From NCBI GenBank assembly GCA_027593305.1, contig JAQCJA010000009.1:1-25838 (forward strand): DNA of 25,838 nt, in the 5' to 3' direction. This stretch comes from a bacterium. Its GTDB lineage: Bacteria; Latescibacterota; UBA2968; UBA8231. A model generated the notes under the pieces. The model worked only from the letters and a program-made list of their open reading frames with translations. It searched no databases and was not told the DNA's origin. This document shows, in pieces, positions 8,511 to 16,069 of the stretch. The translations under genes and the position numbers were made by a program. Every line of letters starts with the position of its first letter. Position 1 is the first letter of the stretch.

Positions 8511-8539
8511 ACCTCTACCACTTTGTGAGGAGCACGACC

Positions 8540-9706
8540 ATGGCAGACAAGCCGGTCTACGATTTCGGCAGTGGTTGTACCAACCCTGAAACATTTCCAA
8601 CCGAAGCCCTCGCCGAGGCGGCGCTACGGGCGATCCCGAGGGTTGGCGAGGACTTCACACGCTATCCTGGTGACCTGGGCCACCTGGGCCTGCGCCAGGT
8701 CATGGCGGCGCGCGAGTCGCAACGCGAAGGGGTGCAGGTTTCTCCGGAGCACATCGTCCTCACCAATGGTTCGATGCAGGGCGTTACCCTTGTCGCCGAA
8801 GCCCTGATGACGGGCGTTGGCGAGGATATCGTCGTCTGTGAGGAACTGACGTATTCCGGGACCATCGGCGCCTATCGTCGCCTGGGTCTGCGCATGGAGG
8901 GTGTTGCTCTCGATGACGAGGGTATGTGTCCCGATGACCTGGAGCGCGTACTGACGTCGTTGCACAAGGCTGGTACGCCGCCGCGCTTTCTCTACATTCT
9001 GTCGACCTACCAGAACCCTACCGGTTCGGTCATGCCGAAGGCGCGGCGTCTGGCCATCATCGATATCGCCCGGCGTTTTGCCGTGCCCATCGTCGAGGAC
9101 AACTGCTACGCCGATGTACACTTCGACGGTGACAAGGAGCCATCGCTGTATGCCCTCGATCCCGAGGGTACCGATCACATCTATCTCTGTTCCCTGTCAA
9201 AAATTCTGGGGCCCGGCGTCCGCGAGGGCTACCTGTATGCGCGCCCACCGATGCTGCAGCGTCTGCTCGAGCGCCGTTTCGACGGCGGCAACAGCCTGCT
9301 GACCGCTGCCGTGCTGGCCGAGTTCTTCCGTGATCGCCTGTGGGATCACTGTGCAGAGATGAATGCCGCCCTCAAGATGAAACGTGACGCTGTGTTGGTC
9401 GGGCTGCAGGAAAGTGTCGGCGACATATGTACATGGTCCCGACCTGCGGGTGGTCTGTTCATCTGGGTGCATCTGCCGGCCGATGTCGACCTCGATCTTC
9501 TGTTGCGTCTCACCGCGGAGCGTGGTGTCCGTTGTGCCCGCGGGCGTTCGTTCCACATCCACGGCGACGATGTGCCCAACATCCGGCTCGCCTTTGGACA
9601 ACCCACCGTGGCACAGATCCGCGCCGGGATCCCGGTGCTGGGAGAGTGTGTTCGTGCCGCCCGCGTCGCGGTTGGATCGCGACACAAAGCCGCCGCCGCT
9701 GGCTAG
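8540..9706 (+). CDS. PLP-dependent aminotransferase, fold type I (2-aminoadipate/MocR-domain-like)
   Basis: The 388-aa enzyme has the fold-type I layout of the class I/II group: R-Y-P-G-D-L-G-H-L-G-L-R (41-52), T-N-G-S-M-Q-G (75-81), S-T-Y-Q-N-P-T-G (155-162) and V-E-D-N-C-Y-A-D (185-192). The Schiff-base lysine is Lys221 in S-L-S-K. This set is shared with 2-aminoadipate and aromatic aminotransferases and with the catalytic half of MocR regulators; no DNA-binding domain is present. ATG at 8540 was chosen over the more upstream frame opening at 8483. It is preceded by GAGGAG at 8526-8531, and the extra 19 residues match no family start. The amino-acid substrate cannot be told. Downstream nadE follows after 40 bp, suggesting cotranscription. 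Confidence 0.88.
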   Translation: MADKPVYDFGSGCTNPETFPTEALAEAALRAIPRVGEDFTRYPGDLGHLGLRQVMAARESQREGVQVSPEHIVLTNGSMQGVTLVAEALMTGVGEDIVVCEELTYSGTIGAYRRLGLRMEGVALDDEGMCPDDLERVLTSLHKAGTPPRFLYILSTYQNPTGSVMPKARRLAIIDIARRFAVPIVEDNCYADVHFDGDKEPSLYALDPEGTDHIYLCSLSKILGPGVREGYLYARPPMLQRLLERRFDGGNSLLTAAVLAEFFRDRLWDHCAEMNAALKMKRDAVLVGLQESVGDICTWSRPAGGLFIWVHLPADVDLDLLLRLTAERGVRCARGRSFHIHGDDVPNIRLAFGQPTVAQIRAGIPVLGECVRAARVAVGSRHKAAAAG

Positions 9707-9746
9707 TGCCGACGTCTCCACACATGCCACCTCATCCGTACGGCCC

Positions 9747-11708
9747 ATGACAAGCATCGCCGAATTGCCGCGCATTGCACTGGCGCAGATGGAGGTCCGC
9801 CCCGGACGCCCCGACCTGAATGTCAGGTGCCTGGAGTCTCTCGTCGCCGACGCACGTGCCGCCGGGGCCGAAGTCGTCGCATTTCCGGAGATGTGTATCC
9901 CGGGCTACATCCTCGGCGACCTCTGGGAGGTGGACACCCTCGTCGAGGACTGGGCGGCGTACAGCGAGCGTGTTCGGGCTGCCAGCGCCGGCCTGACCCT
10001 GATCTTCGGCAATGTCGTGTGTGATCGGCAGCACATTGGCCAGGATGGCCGCCTGCGCAAGATGAACACCGTGCGGGTCTGCCACGACGGTGCCTGGGTT
10101 GAGCGCCCCGGTCTGCCGCCCGGTCTGCCCGCCGGCTGCCAGCCAAAGACGCTGCAGCCCAACTACCGGTTCTTCGATGATGACCGCCATTTCGTCTCGA
10201 CGAGACTGCTGGCGCAGGAGCAGGGACGTTCCGTCTACGACTGGGCGATCCCGTTCGAAGTGCCGCGCAGGAGCGGCGGTACGTTCCGCTTCGGGGTGCA
10301 GCTGTGTGAAGACATCTGGTGCCAGGATTACTGCTGGGAAGGGGAGGTCCTCGACACGCTCGCCTGTTACGCCCGTGGCGGCGCGCAGGCCGTGTTCAAC
10401 CTGTCGTCATCGCCGTGGACATGGCAGAAGAACGATAAGCGCAACCGCACGATTCGGGGCATTCTGCAGGGCGCTCCGGTGCCGCTGCTCTACGTCAACC
10501 ACGTGGGTGCGCAGAACAACGGCAAGAACATCCTCGTATTCGATGGCGACACAACGGCCTATGAAGCCGATGGCACCAGCATCGCTCGTGCCACCGCCTG
10601 GGCTGAGGATCTGGTCTGTGTAGGGGGCAATCTCAGCCCCGTTGCATCGGTCGGGCCCGCCCTGCCGACGGCATCCGGCGCAGCGACTGAGATGGCTTCG
10701 GTCTATCAGGGGATCCTGCAGGGCCTGCGACATCTGGAACACTTCCGCAGCGCCCCCGAAGGGTATCTCATCGGCGCCTCCGGGGGGATCGACTCCTGCG
10801 TCGTTGCCTGTCTGCTGGAACAGGCCTTTGGTGCCAGGCGCGTATTTGCCGTCAACATGCCAACCCATTTCAATGCCGCCGTGACGCGAAACAACGCGCG
10901 CGCTCTGGCGGCTGAGCTGGATATCGACTTTCTCAGCATCCCCATCGAAGAGCTCTACGGCGACGTGTCCACCATCGTGCGGGATGCCGTTTTCAGCCGT
11001 TCGCAGGGCCAGTATTCGCGCCTGGTGGACGAGAACATTCAGGCGCGCATTCGTTGTTCCGACGTGCTCTCCGGGATCGCCGCCAAGCATGGCATGTTGT
11101 TCACGAACAACGGCAACAAGACGGAGCTCGCCCTGGGCTACACGACGCTGTACGGCGACCTCGATGGCGCGATCGCTCCCATTGCCGATCTCTATAAAGT
11201 GCAGGTCTTCGAACTGGCCCGCTACTTCAACGAGGTCGTCTACGGCCGTGAGGTCATCCCGGGAAATCTGCTCGATCGCTCCACCGTGCCCAGCGCCGAG
11301 CTCTCCGCCGAACAGGATGTGACGCAGGGCAAAGGGGATCCGATTCTGTACGGCTACCACTGTGCCGTCCTGCGGCAACTGCTGGAATATCGGCGCCACC
11401 CGGTGGACCTCGTGGACTGGCTGCTGGATGGTTGTCTGCTGCAACGTCTGGGTTGTGCCTGGGGTGAGGCGGCCTTCCTCGACGCGTTCCCGACGCCCGG
11501 CTCGTGGGTCGAGGACCTCGAGTGGGTGGAACACCAACTGCGCAGCAACTACTACAAACGCATTCAGTCGCCGCCCCTGATCGTGTTGAGCAAGCGCGCC
11601 TTCGGTTTTGACCTGCGGGAGAGCCAGGTGCCCGCCTGTCCGCTGCAACGTTGGGTCGAACGGGTCTCGGCCGTGCGCAGTCTGCTGTTGTGGCCGCCGC
11701 TGGCGTGA
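9747..11708 (+). CDS. nadE: Glutamine-dependent NAD+ synthetase
   Basis: Last step of NAD+ synthesis: nicotinate adenine dinucleotide, ATP and glutamine to NAD+. The 653-aa protein fuses an N-terminal nitrilase-type glutaminase (about 1-290) to a C-terminal NAD synthetase. The glutaminase triad is visible as Glu48 (F-P-E-M), Lys134 (P-K-T-L-Q-P-N-Y) and Cys187 (Q-L-C-E-D-I-W). The synthetase P-loop is S-G-G-I-D-S (345-350). N-N-G-N-K-T-E-L-A-L-G-Y and Y-G-D-L-D-G-A-I-A-P-I follow, as expected. ATG at 9747 gives the normal family start; the frame is open further upstream, overlapping the aminotransferase, but that part is shadow sequence. This is the long, ammonia-channelling type and not the short NH3-dependent type of E. 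coli. Confidence 0.97.
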   Translation: MTSIAELPRIALAQMEVRPGRPDLNVRCLESLVADARAAGAEVVAFPEMCIPGYILGDLWEVDTLVEDWAAYSERVRAASAGLTLIFGNVVCDRQHIGQDGRLRKMNTVRVCHDGAWVERPGLPPGLPAGCQPKTLQPNYRFFDDDRHFVSTRLLAQEQGRSVYDWAIPFEVPRRSGGTFRFGVQLCEDIWCQDYCWEGEVLDTLACYARGGAQAVFNLSSSPWTWQKNDKRNRTIRGILQGAPVPLLYVNHVGAQNNGKNILVFDGDTTAYEADGTSIARATAWAEDLVCVGGNLSPVASVGPALPTASGAATEMASVYQGILQGLRHLEHFRSAPEGYLIGASGGIDSCVVACLLEQAFGARRVFAVNMPTHFNAAVTRNNARALAAELDIDFLSIPIEELYGDVSTIVRDAVFSRSQGQYSRLVDENIQARIRCSDVLSGIAAKHGMLFTNNGNKTELALGYTTLYGDLDGAIAPIADLYKVQVFELARYFNEVVYGREVIPGNLLDRSTVPSAELSAEQDVTQGKGDPILYGYHCAVLRQLLEYRRHPVDLVDWLLDGCLLQRLGCAWGEAAFLDAFPTPGSWVEDLEWVEHQLRSNYYKRIQSPPLIVLSKRAFGFDLRESQVPACPLQRWVERVSAVRSLLLWPPLA

Positions 11709-11784
11709 GAGCGATTTTCCACGCTGGCAGCAGCCGAGGCGAGGCCTGTGCAGGAGATCTGTCCAACCAAAAAGGAGAACCCGT

Positions 11785-12756
11785 ATGAAAGTCTGTCTCG
11801 TTGGTGAGGGTGCCCAGGGCATCACACATATCGAAACCCTGAAGAAGCTCGACGGCATCGAAGTTGTCAGTCTCGCTGGTGGCATTCGTGCCGATGCCGA
11901 AGCCTTCGCACAGAAGTACGGCATCGGCCATGTATCCACAGACCTGGAGGAGTGTCTCGATCAGCCCGGTGTGGAGGCGGTGGTAATCACCAGTCCGAAT
12001 CAGGTGCACTGTGAACAGACCGTGATGGCTCTGGAGAGGGGCAAACACGTGCTGCTGGAATTGCCCATGGGACTGTCACTGGCTGAATGCAGGCGTGTCG
12101 TCGTCGCCGAGGCCCGTTCGGGCAAAGTGGCCATGATGTGCCACACGCAGCGTTTCAGTCCGGTGTTTCGCAAGATTCATGATGACGTACGGGCGGGGAG
12201 ATTGCATCTGCACCACATCGTCCAGCAGACCTACTTCCATCGTCGAGTGAATGAGAACCGCTTCGGCAAGCCGCGCATCTGGACGGACGATCTGCTCTGG
12301 CATCAGGCGTGTCACATGCTCGACATGGTCTACTGGATTCTCGATGATCCCGACATGCAGGCCTGGGGTCAGTGTGGCCCCGTGCATGAGACACTGAAGG
12401 TGCCGATGGATGTCACCATCGCCCTGAAGGCGCGCAGCGGCTGCCTGGTGAGTGCCGCCCAGTCCTTCAACAACCACGGGCCGATCCAGGGGTTGTATCG
12501 CTTTATCGGCGAAGAAGCGACCTACGTGTCGAGCAAGGGCGGTCTCACCGATCACGAGGGCAATGATGTCGCGGTGTCCGGACCATCCGGCGTTGAGGCA
12601 CAGGACGCCGAGTTCTTTGCCGCCATCGGCGCGGGTCGCACGGCATTAACGAGCTGCGTCGAAGTGTTGCCCGTGATGGCACTCATCGACAGAGTGCAGC
12701 GCGCCATGGATGGCCGCGACGGGGCGCCAAGTGTGGGCATGGTGGAGCGTCAGTAA
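11785..12756 (+). CDS. Gfo/Idh/MocA-family NAD(P)-dependent oxidoreductase, LigC-like
   Basis: The 323-aa protein has an N-terminal Rossmann fold (V-G-E-G-A-Q-G, 6-12) and the family C-terminal domain. It most resembles LigC, the 4-carboxy-2-hydroxymuconate semialdehyde dehydrogenase of protocatechuate 4,5-cleavage. Shared features are H-T-Q-R-F-S-P (120-126), V-Q-Q-T-Y-F-H-R-R, R-I-W-T-D-D-L-L-W-H and S-F-N-N-H-G-P. The usual E-K-P lysine motif is E-L-P here (92-94), as it is E-I-P in LigC, which supports that subgroup. No other lig gene is in the window, so the true substrate is open. ATG at 11785 has an ideal AAGGAG at 11772-11777, 7 nt upstream. It is 76 bp after nadE and 3 bp before the next gene. 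Confidence 0.85.
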   Translation: MKVCLVGEGAQGITHIETLKKLDGIEVVSLAGGIRADAEAFAQKYGIGHVSTDLEECLDQPGVEAVVITSPNQVHCEQTVMALERGKHVLLELPMGLSLAECRRVVVAEARSGKVAMMCHTQRFSPVFRKIHDDVRAGRLHLHHIVQQTYFHRRVNENRFGKPRIWTDDLLWHQACHMLDMVYWILDDPDMQAWGQCGPVHETLKVPMDVTIALKARSGCLVSAAQSFNNHGPIQGLYRFIGEEATYVSSKGGLTDHEGNDVAVSGPSGVEAQDAEFFAAIGAGRTALTSCVEVLPVMALIDRVQRAMDGRDGAPSVGMVERQ

Positions 12757-12759
12757 CGC

Positions 12760-13143
12760 ATGACCTTCAAGAGTGAGACATGTGTAGGGAAGACCTCGGG
12801 ACGGCCGCTGACCGAGTACGATGATGAGGCGGAGGCAAGAGAGGGGGCGGCGCATGCCCTGGAACGTTTCGGCCGCCAGTTGTTGCCGTACGCCTGCGAT
12901 ACCTGCGGCAAGTGGCACCTGTCACCGGTGGAGCGTCAAACGCCGAGCACGTCGTGCCCGGCTTGCCGTGGCGCCGACGGCAAGGCCAAGGAGTCGTACC
13001 GCAATGAGCAGGAGGCGCGTCGTCGGGCGGCGATCCTGCGTGGGGAGCAGGGGGCGGACCTGCGCGTCTATGTCTGTGAGTACGGCCATGGCTGGCATCT
13101 GACGCGCGGCATCACGCAGCGCTCAGGACGAGGGCGCCCATAG
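12760..13143 (+). CDS. Small protein with duplicated zinc-ribbon-like Y-x-C...W-H-L motif
   Basis: No function is recognised. The 127-aa protein is an internal duplication. Copy 1 (about 20-55) runs from Y-D-D-E-A-E-A-R to Y-A-C-D-T-C-G-K-W-H-L-S. Copy 2 (about 80-115) runs from Y-R-N-E-Q-E-A-R to Y-V-C-E-Y-G-H-G-W-H-L-T. Each has a basic/acidic helix followed by a C...W-H-L hairpin. Between them sits S-C-P-A-C-R-G, a second C-x2-C pair. Similar single-copy small proteins ending in C-P-x-C-x-x-W-H-L-T are common in phages and actinobacteria and are thought to bind zinc. Here only copy 1 keeps C-x2-C; copy 2 has Cys then Gly-His. It starts 3 bp after the oxidoreductase stop, so it is translated from the same mRNA. 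Confidence 0.7.
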   Translation: MTFKSETCVGKTSGRPLTEYDDEAEAREGAAHALERFGRQLLPYACDTCGKWHLSPVERQTPSTSCPACRGADGKAKESYRNEQEARRRAAILRGEQGADLRVYVCEYGHGWHLTRGITQRSGRGRP

Positions 13144-13155
13144 AGGTTTCGTTGG

Positions 13156-13169
13156 GGTCGCCGGCGACC
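13156..13169. promoter_or_regulatory. 14-bp perfect palindrome before the 644-aa gene
   Basis: GGTCGCCGGCGACC is a perfect palindrome with no spacer, 25 bp before the ATG at 13195 and inside the 51-bp gap after the 127-aa gene. It could be an operator, but at this GC content such palindromes are not rare and part of the same string recurs inside the next gene near 13225. Confidence 0.2.
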
Positions 13170-13194
13170 GCGAGGGCAGAACGGCGAGGCTGAG

Positions 13195-15129
13195 ATGGCG
13201 AAACAAACGCAGAATCCTGCACCCGCCGGCGACCAGCAGTATGGTGGTGTGGGTCACATCCCGGCTCACGACGACCGTCCCAACAGTGGTCTGCGTGAAG
13301 GGGACATCCCCCACGCCGAGGTCAACGATGCCATCCGCCTGGCACCGAAGACGGTGATCTTCGGCCAACAGACCCGCCTGCGCCTGGGTCTGTTGATGGA
13401 GGATGACACGCTTCCCCGGTTTCATGCCGGTCACGACCTCGTCAAGTTCTTCTACGGTGCCATCCGCCAACTCCCTGAAGTCATCCTCGATGGCATCCTC
13501 GCTGCCGGCATCAGTGTGGTCCTGGTGCAGCAACGTAAACTTCTCGCCTTCCGTGACGTGCGCGCCCATCAGTCCTTCCACACGGGGCGCACGCGGCGCA
13601 ACGTATACATGCCAGAGCAGGCTGTGGCTGCCGCCTTCAAGCGGGGGTATGACTACTGGGCCCTGACGGAGGTCATCATCAAGGAAGCCTATCCGCTGCT
13701 CGATTACATCCTCATCCTGGAACTGGTGCGGCATATGCAGGTGCGGATGCGTCAGGTCCACCTGCCTGGGATCTCCTTCATCAAGGACACGCTGCGGCAG
13801 CATAACAAACACCTGAAGGATCCCTCCGCACGTCTGCGCGCCGAAGGCCGGCACCGGATCGACCCCAAGGAGGATGAGTTCGGCGAGTTCTACGGCGAAT
13901 ATGCCGAGCGTTTCAAGGCCTGGCGCCGTGACATTCTTGAGCGTGATCCCTATGACGTGGCCGACGAGGTCTACAACGAAGGGGTGTCGCGGAAATGGGC
14001 GGAGTGGAAGGTGGATCTCATCACCCACACCTATAACTTCCCGACCTTGTTCGAACTGGATCGAGACATCGTCCATCCCGCCGCCTTCGAGCAGGCCCAG
14101 AAGCAGGGCCTGTCCGTGGAGCCTGTCACCATCGACGACATCCTCCATGATCTGGGAGATCTGGCCCGCTTCCGCGTCGGACGCCAGGTGAAAACCGAGC
14201 CACTGCTGGATCGGCTGATCGATGCCGGCGCACCGGGCATCCTCGGCTTCGCCCGCCTCGTCGCCGCCGAACGGGTCACGGGTGCCCGGATCGTGACCGA
14301 ATACTACCACGACGGCTACGACGCCGTTCGCCGTTTCCGTGAGAAGCTGCAGGCCTTGTGCAGCGATCTGCCCGTGGACATGGAAATGGGCAAGATCTTC
14401 GACGAGCTGGTGGTTCCTCTCGTGCTGGCTCACGCGCGCGAACAATTGCAGCGCTATTCGAACTTGATGGAGCAGGAGGGGGGAGACTGGCGCCATTTCC
14501 TGCGCGCCTTCGTCTTTCAGTTGATCGGTGCCTGCAAACCGTACATCAGCGATGCCGAAAAGGAACTGATGCTGACCACGCCAGGATATTACACGTCCGG
14601 TCAGGAGGTCTCTGCCTGGCTGGCGGTGGCGGATGGGTTGCTACCCGACGGAGAAGCGGAGGGCGAAAAGGCGACCCTCGTGCGCATCCTGCGCCAGCTG
14701 CGCCGGCATCCACAGTACCATGGACTGTTGCTGGCGCAGGCCCGCGAACTGGCCGCCACAGAGGGGCTGGATTTCGGCGATGATCGGCGCAGCCAGCTGC
14801 TGCAGCTGGCGGAATTGATTCCGGAGCCGGCGTATCGGTTCAGTTCCGATCCCCAGGCCGTGCGCCGCCGCGCCGACGACCTGCAACGTCTGCAGCAGGA
14901 CGACCCGGACAGCGTCGATCAGTATCTATTGCTGGCCGGGATCTTTGTCCGCCTCGATGGTGCGCCCAACTACGCCGATCTCGTGGCGCACGTGCGTGAC
15001 ATGGGCGCCGCCGTCGCACCCGTTCTGCAGGAGATCGTCACCGTCATTGGTGCGCAAGACAGTCGCCGCAGCGCCATCCGCGGATCGGCGTTGGACTTGC
15101 TTGCAGCAATGGACGGTGGGCCGTGTTGA
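13195..15129 (+). CDS. Protein of unknown function, 644 aa; possible degenerate zincin region
   Basis: Not recognised as any named family. There is no signal peptide and no membrane segment, so it is probably cytoplasmic. The first 50 residues are polar and look disordered. Residues 72-175 resemble the anthrax-lethal-factor-like peptidase fold: a helix, L-P-E-V-I-L-D-G-I-L-A-A-G-I-S-V-V-L, then G-R-T-R-R-N-V-Y-M-P-E (131-141), then a helix where such enzymes have H-E-x-G-H-x-x-D. Here that position reads K-E-A-Y-P-L-L-D (163-170), so zinc binding would be lost. The rest (about 190-640) is mostly helical, charged and low in cysteine. ATG at 13195 is preceded by GAGG. It follows the 127-aa gene by 51 bp and converges on the suf operon with 19 bp between stops. 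The coding call is firm; the fold idea is weak. Confidence 0.8.
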   Translation: MAKQTQNPAPAGDQQYGGVGHIPAHDDRPNSGLREGDIPHAEVNDAIRLAPKTVIFGQQTRLRLGLLMEDDTLPRFHAGHDLVKFFYGAIRQLPEVILDGILAAGISVVLVQQRKLLAFRDVRAHQSFHTGRTRRNVYMPEQAVAAAFKRGYDYWALTEVIIKEAYPLLDYILILELVRHMQVRMRQVHLPGISFIKDTLRQHNKHLKDPSARLRAEGRHRIDPKEDEFGEFYGEYAERFKAWRRDILERDPYDVADEVYNEGVSRKWAEWKVDLITHTYNFPTLFELDRDIVHPAAFEQAQKQGLSVEPVTIDDILHDLGDLARFRVGRQVKTEPLLDRLIDAGAPGILGFARLVAAERVTGARIVTEYYHDGYDAVRRFREKLQALCSDLPVDMEMGKIFDELVVPLVLAHAREQLQRYSNLMEQEGGDWRHFLRAFVFQLIGACKPYISDAEKELMLTTPGYYTSGQEVSAWLAVADGLLPDGEAEGEKATLVRILRQLRRHPQYHGLLLAQARELAATEGLDFGDDRRSQLLQLAELIPEPAYRFSSDPQAVRRRADDLQRLQQDDPDSVDQYLLLAGIFVRLDGAPNYADLVAHVRDMGAAVAPVLQEIVTVIGAQDSRRSAIRGSALDLLAAMDGGPC

Positions 15130-15148
15130 CCGGACGTGTGCCGCGTGT

Positions 15149-15628
15149 TCAGGCGTTCTCCACCTGCAGCAGCAGTGGCACCGATTCCGGGTGCATGGTA
15201 TTCATGTTGTCAGCGGCGTCGAGCAGTTGCTGCAGGTTGATACGCGCCAGCACATCGTCGACGGCATTCTGCACCTGCATCCACAGTCCGCGGATGGAGC
15301 AATCCACGGCGGTATGCTGACAGGTGTCGCCGGCGCCGGTGAAGTGGTTACAGAAGGACGGGTCGTACAGTGGATCACCGAGGGCGGCCAGGACCTCGGC
15401 GACGACGATGGAGGATGGCTCGCGGGCCAGTGTATAGCCTCCATGCTGCCCCCGCTCGCTGCCGATGATGCCGCCCTTGCGTAAGGCACCGAGGTATCTG
15501 GCGACATTATGTGGCGACACACCTTCAGCGTCGGCGATCTCCGGAATCGTCACACTCTGGCCTTGAGGCTGTCGAGCCACCTGCAACAGGCAGCGCAGAC
15601 CGTATTCTTCCTGGGCACTCAGCTTCAC
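15149..15628 (-). CDS. Rrf2-family transcriptional regulator, probably [2Fe-2S]-sensing (SufR/IscR-like)
   Basis: The 159-aa protein has the Rrf2 winged helix: V-K-L-S-A-Q-E-E-Y-G-L-R-C-L-L at the start, then I-A-D-A-E-G-V-S-P-H-N-V-A-R-Y-L and the wing G-S-E-R-G-Q-H-G-G-Y-T-L-A. Three cysteines, Cys93, Cys103 and Cys110, lie in the region where IscR binds its [2Fe-2S] cluster; spacing here is C-x9-C-x6-C against C-x5-C-x5-C in E. coli IscR. Start is GTG at 15628, with AGGAAAGG upstream. It is the last gene of the suf operon, 16 bp after the sufT stop. Likely role: feedback control of suf transcription by cluster supply. Confidence 0.9.
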   Translation of the reverse strand: MKLSAQEEYGLRCLLQVARQPQGQSVTIPEIADAEGVSPHNVARYLGALRKGGIIGSERGQHGGYTLAREPSSIVVAEVLAALGDPLYDPSFCNHFTGAGDTCQHTAVDCSIRGLWMQVQNAVDDVLARINLQQLLDAADNMNTMHPESVPLLLQVENA

Positions 15629-15644
15629 TTCCTGGCTGCCTTTC

Positions 15645-16055
15645 CTACATCATTCCGAGTTGCAGTTTGGCCGCTTCCGACATCCGGTCCACCGTCCACG
15701 GGGGATCCCACGTGATCTCCACGTGGGAATCACTCAGCTCGTCGATCTGAGCCAGGATCTTGCGCTGCACTTCACCCGGCAACGATCCGGCGACAGGGCA
15801 GGCGGGCGAGGTCAGGGTCATGGTGACGAGAGCTTTCTTGCCGGCCACGGGGGTCTCATCAGCCGGCTCGACAGCCGCATCGACAGCCGCATCGGGCGCG
15901 CCTGCAGGCGCTATGTCCTGGATCTCCACTGTGTAGATCAGTCCCAGTTCATAGATGTCCACCGGGATTTCAGGGTCGTAACAGGTCTTCAGGACGCCCA
16001 CCACTTTGGCTTCGAGGCTGCCCTCGGGATGTTTCTGTGGCTCTTGTGGTTCCAT
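15645..16055 (-). CDS. sufT: SufT-like MIP18/DUF59-family Fe-S maturation protein
   Basis: The 136-aa protein belongs to the MIP18 (DUF59) family, whose SufT members aid Fe-S cluster maturation or carriage. Motifs are C-Y-D-P-E-I-P-V-D-I-Y-E-L-G-L-I-Y (25-41), T-L-T-S-P-A-C-P (80-87, conserved Cys86) and W-D-P-P-W-T (116-121). Residues about 48-75 form an Ala/Asp/Pro-rich insert, with a near-repeat D-A-A-V, between two strands that are normally joined directly. The underlying DNA repeats a CGACAGCCGCAT-type unit, so the insert probably grew by slippage. ATG at 16055 is chosen because it has GGAG 8 nt upstream and removes a 30-residue non-homologous extension that begins at a GTG inside sufU. 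It lies 14 bp after the sufU stop. Confidence 0.88.
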   Translation of the reverse strand: MEPQEPQKHPEGSLEAKVVGVLKTCYDPEIPVDIYELGLIYTVEIQDIAPAGAPDAAVDAAVEPADETPVAGKKALVTMTLTSPACPVAGSLPGEVQRKILAQIDELSDSHVEITWDPPWTVDRMSEAAKLQLGMM

Positions 16056-16069
16056 CTTCGGTTCTCCAC

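Noticed and set aside
10407..11939. A 510-codon antisense frame over nadE and the following gene
   Set aside because: Shadow of conserved sense genes with clear catalytic motifs; no recognisable protein features.
13156..13169. Palindrome GGTCGCCGGCGACC as a firm operator
   Set aside because: Kept only as a low-confidence feature: GC-rich palindromes are common in this sequence and no second copy with the full dyad was seen before another gene.
13123..14496. A 457-codon antisense frame over the 644-aa gene
   Set aside because: Considered because the sense gene is unrecognised. The sense frame is longer, has a ribosome site, fits the operon direction and gives a balanced globular composition, so the antisense was dropped.
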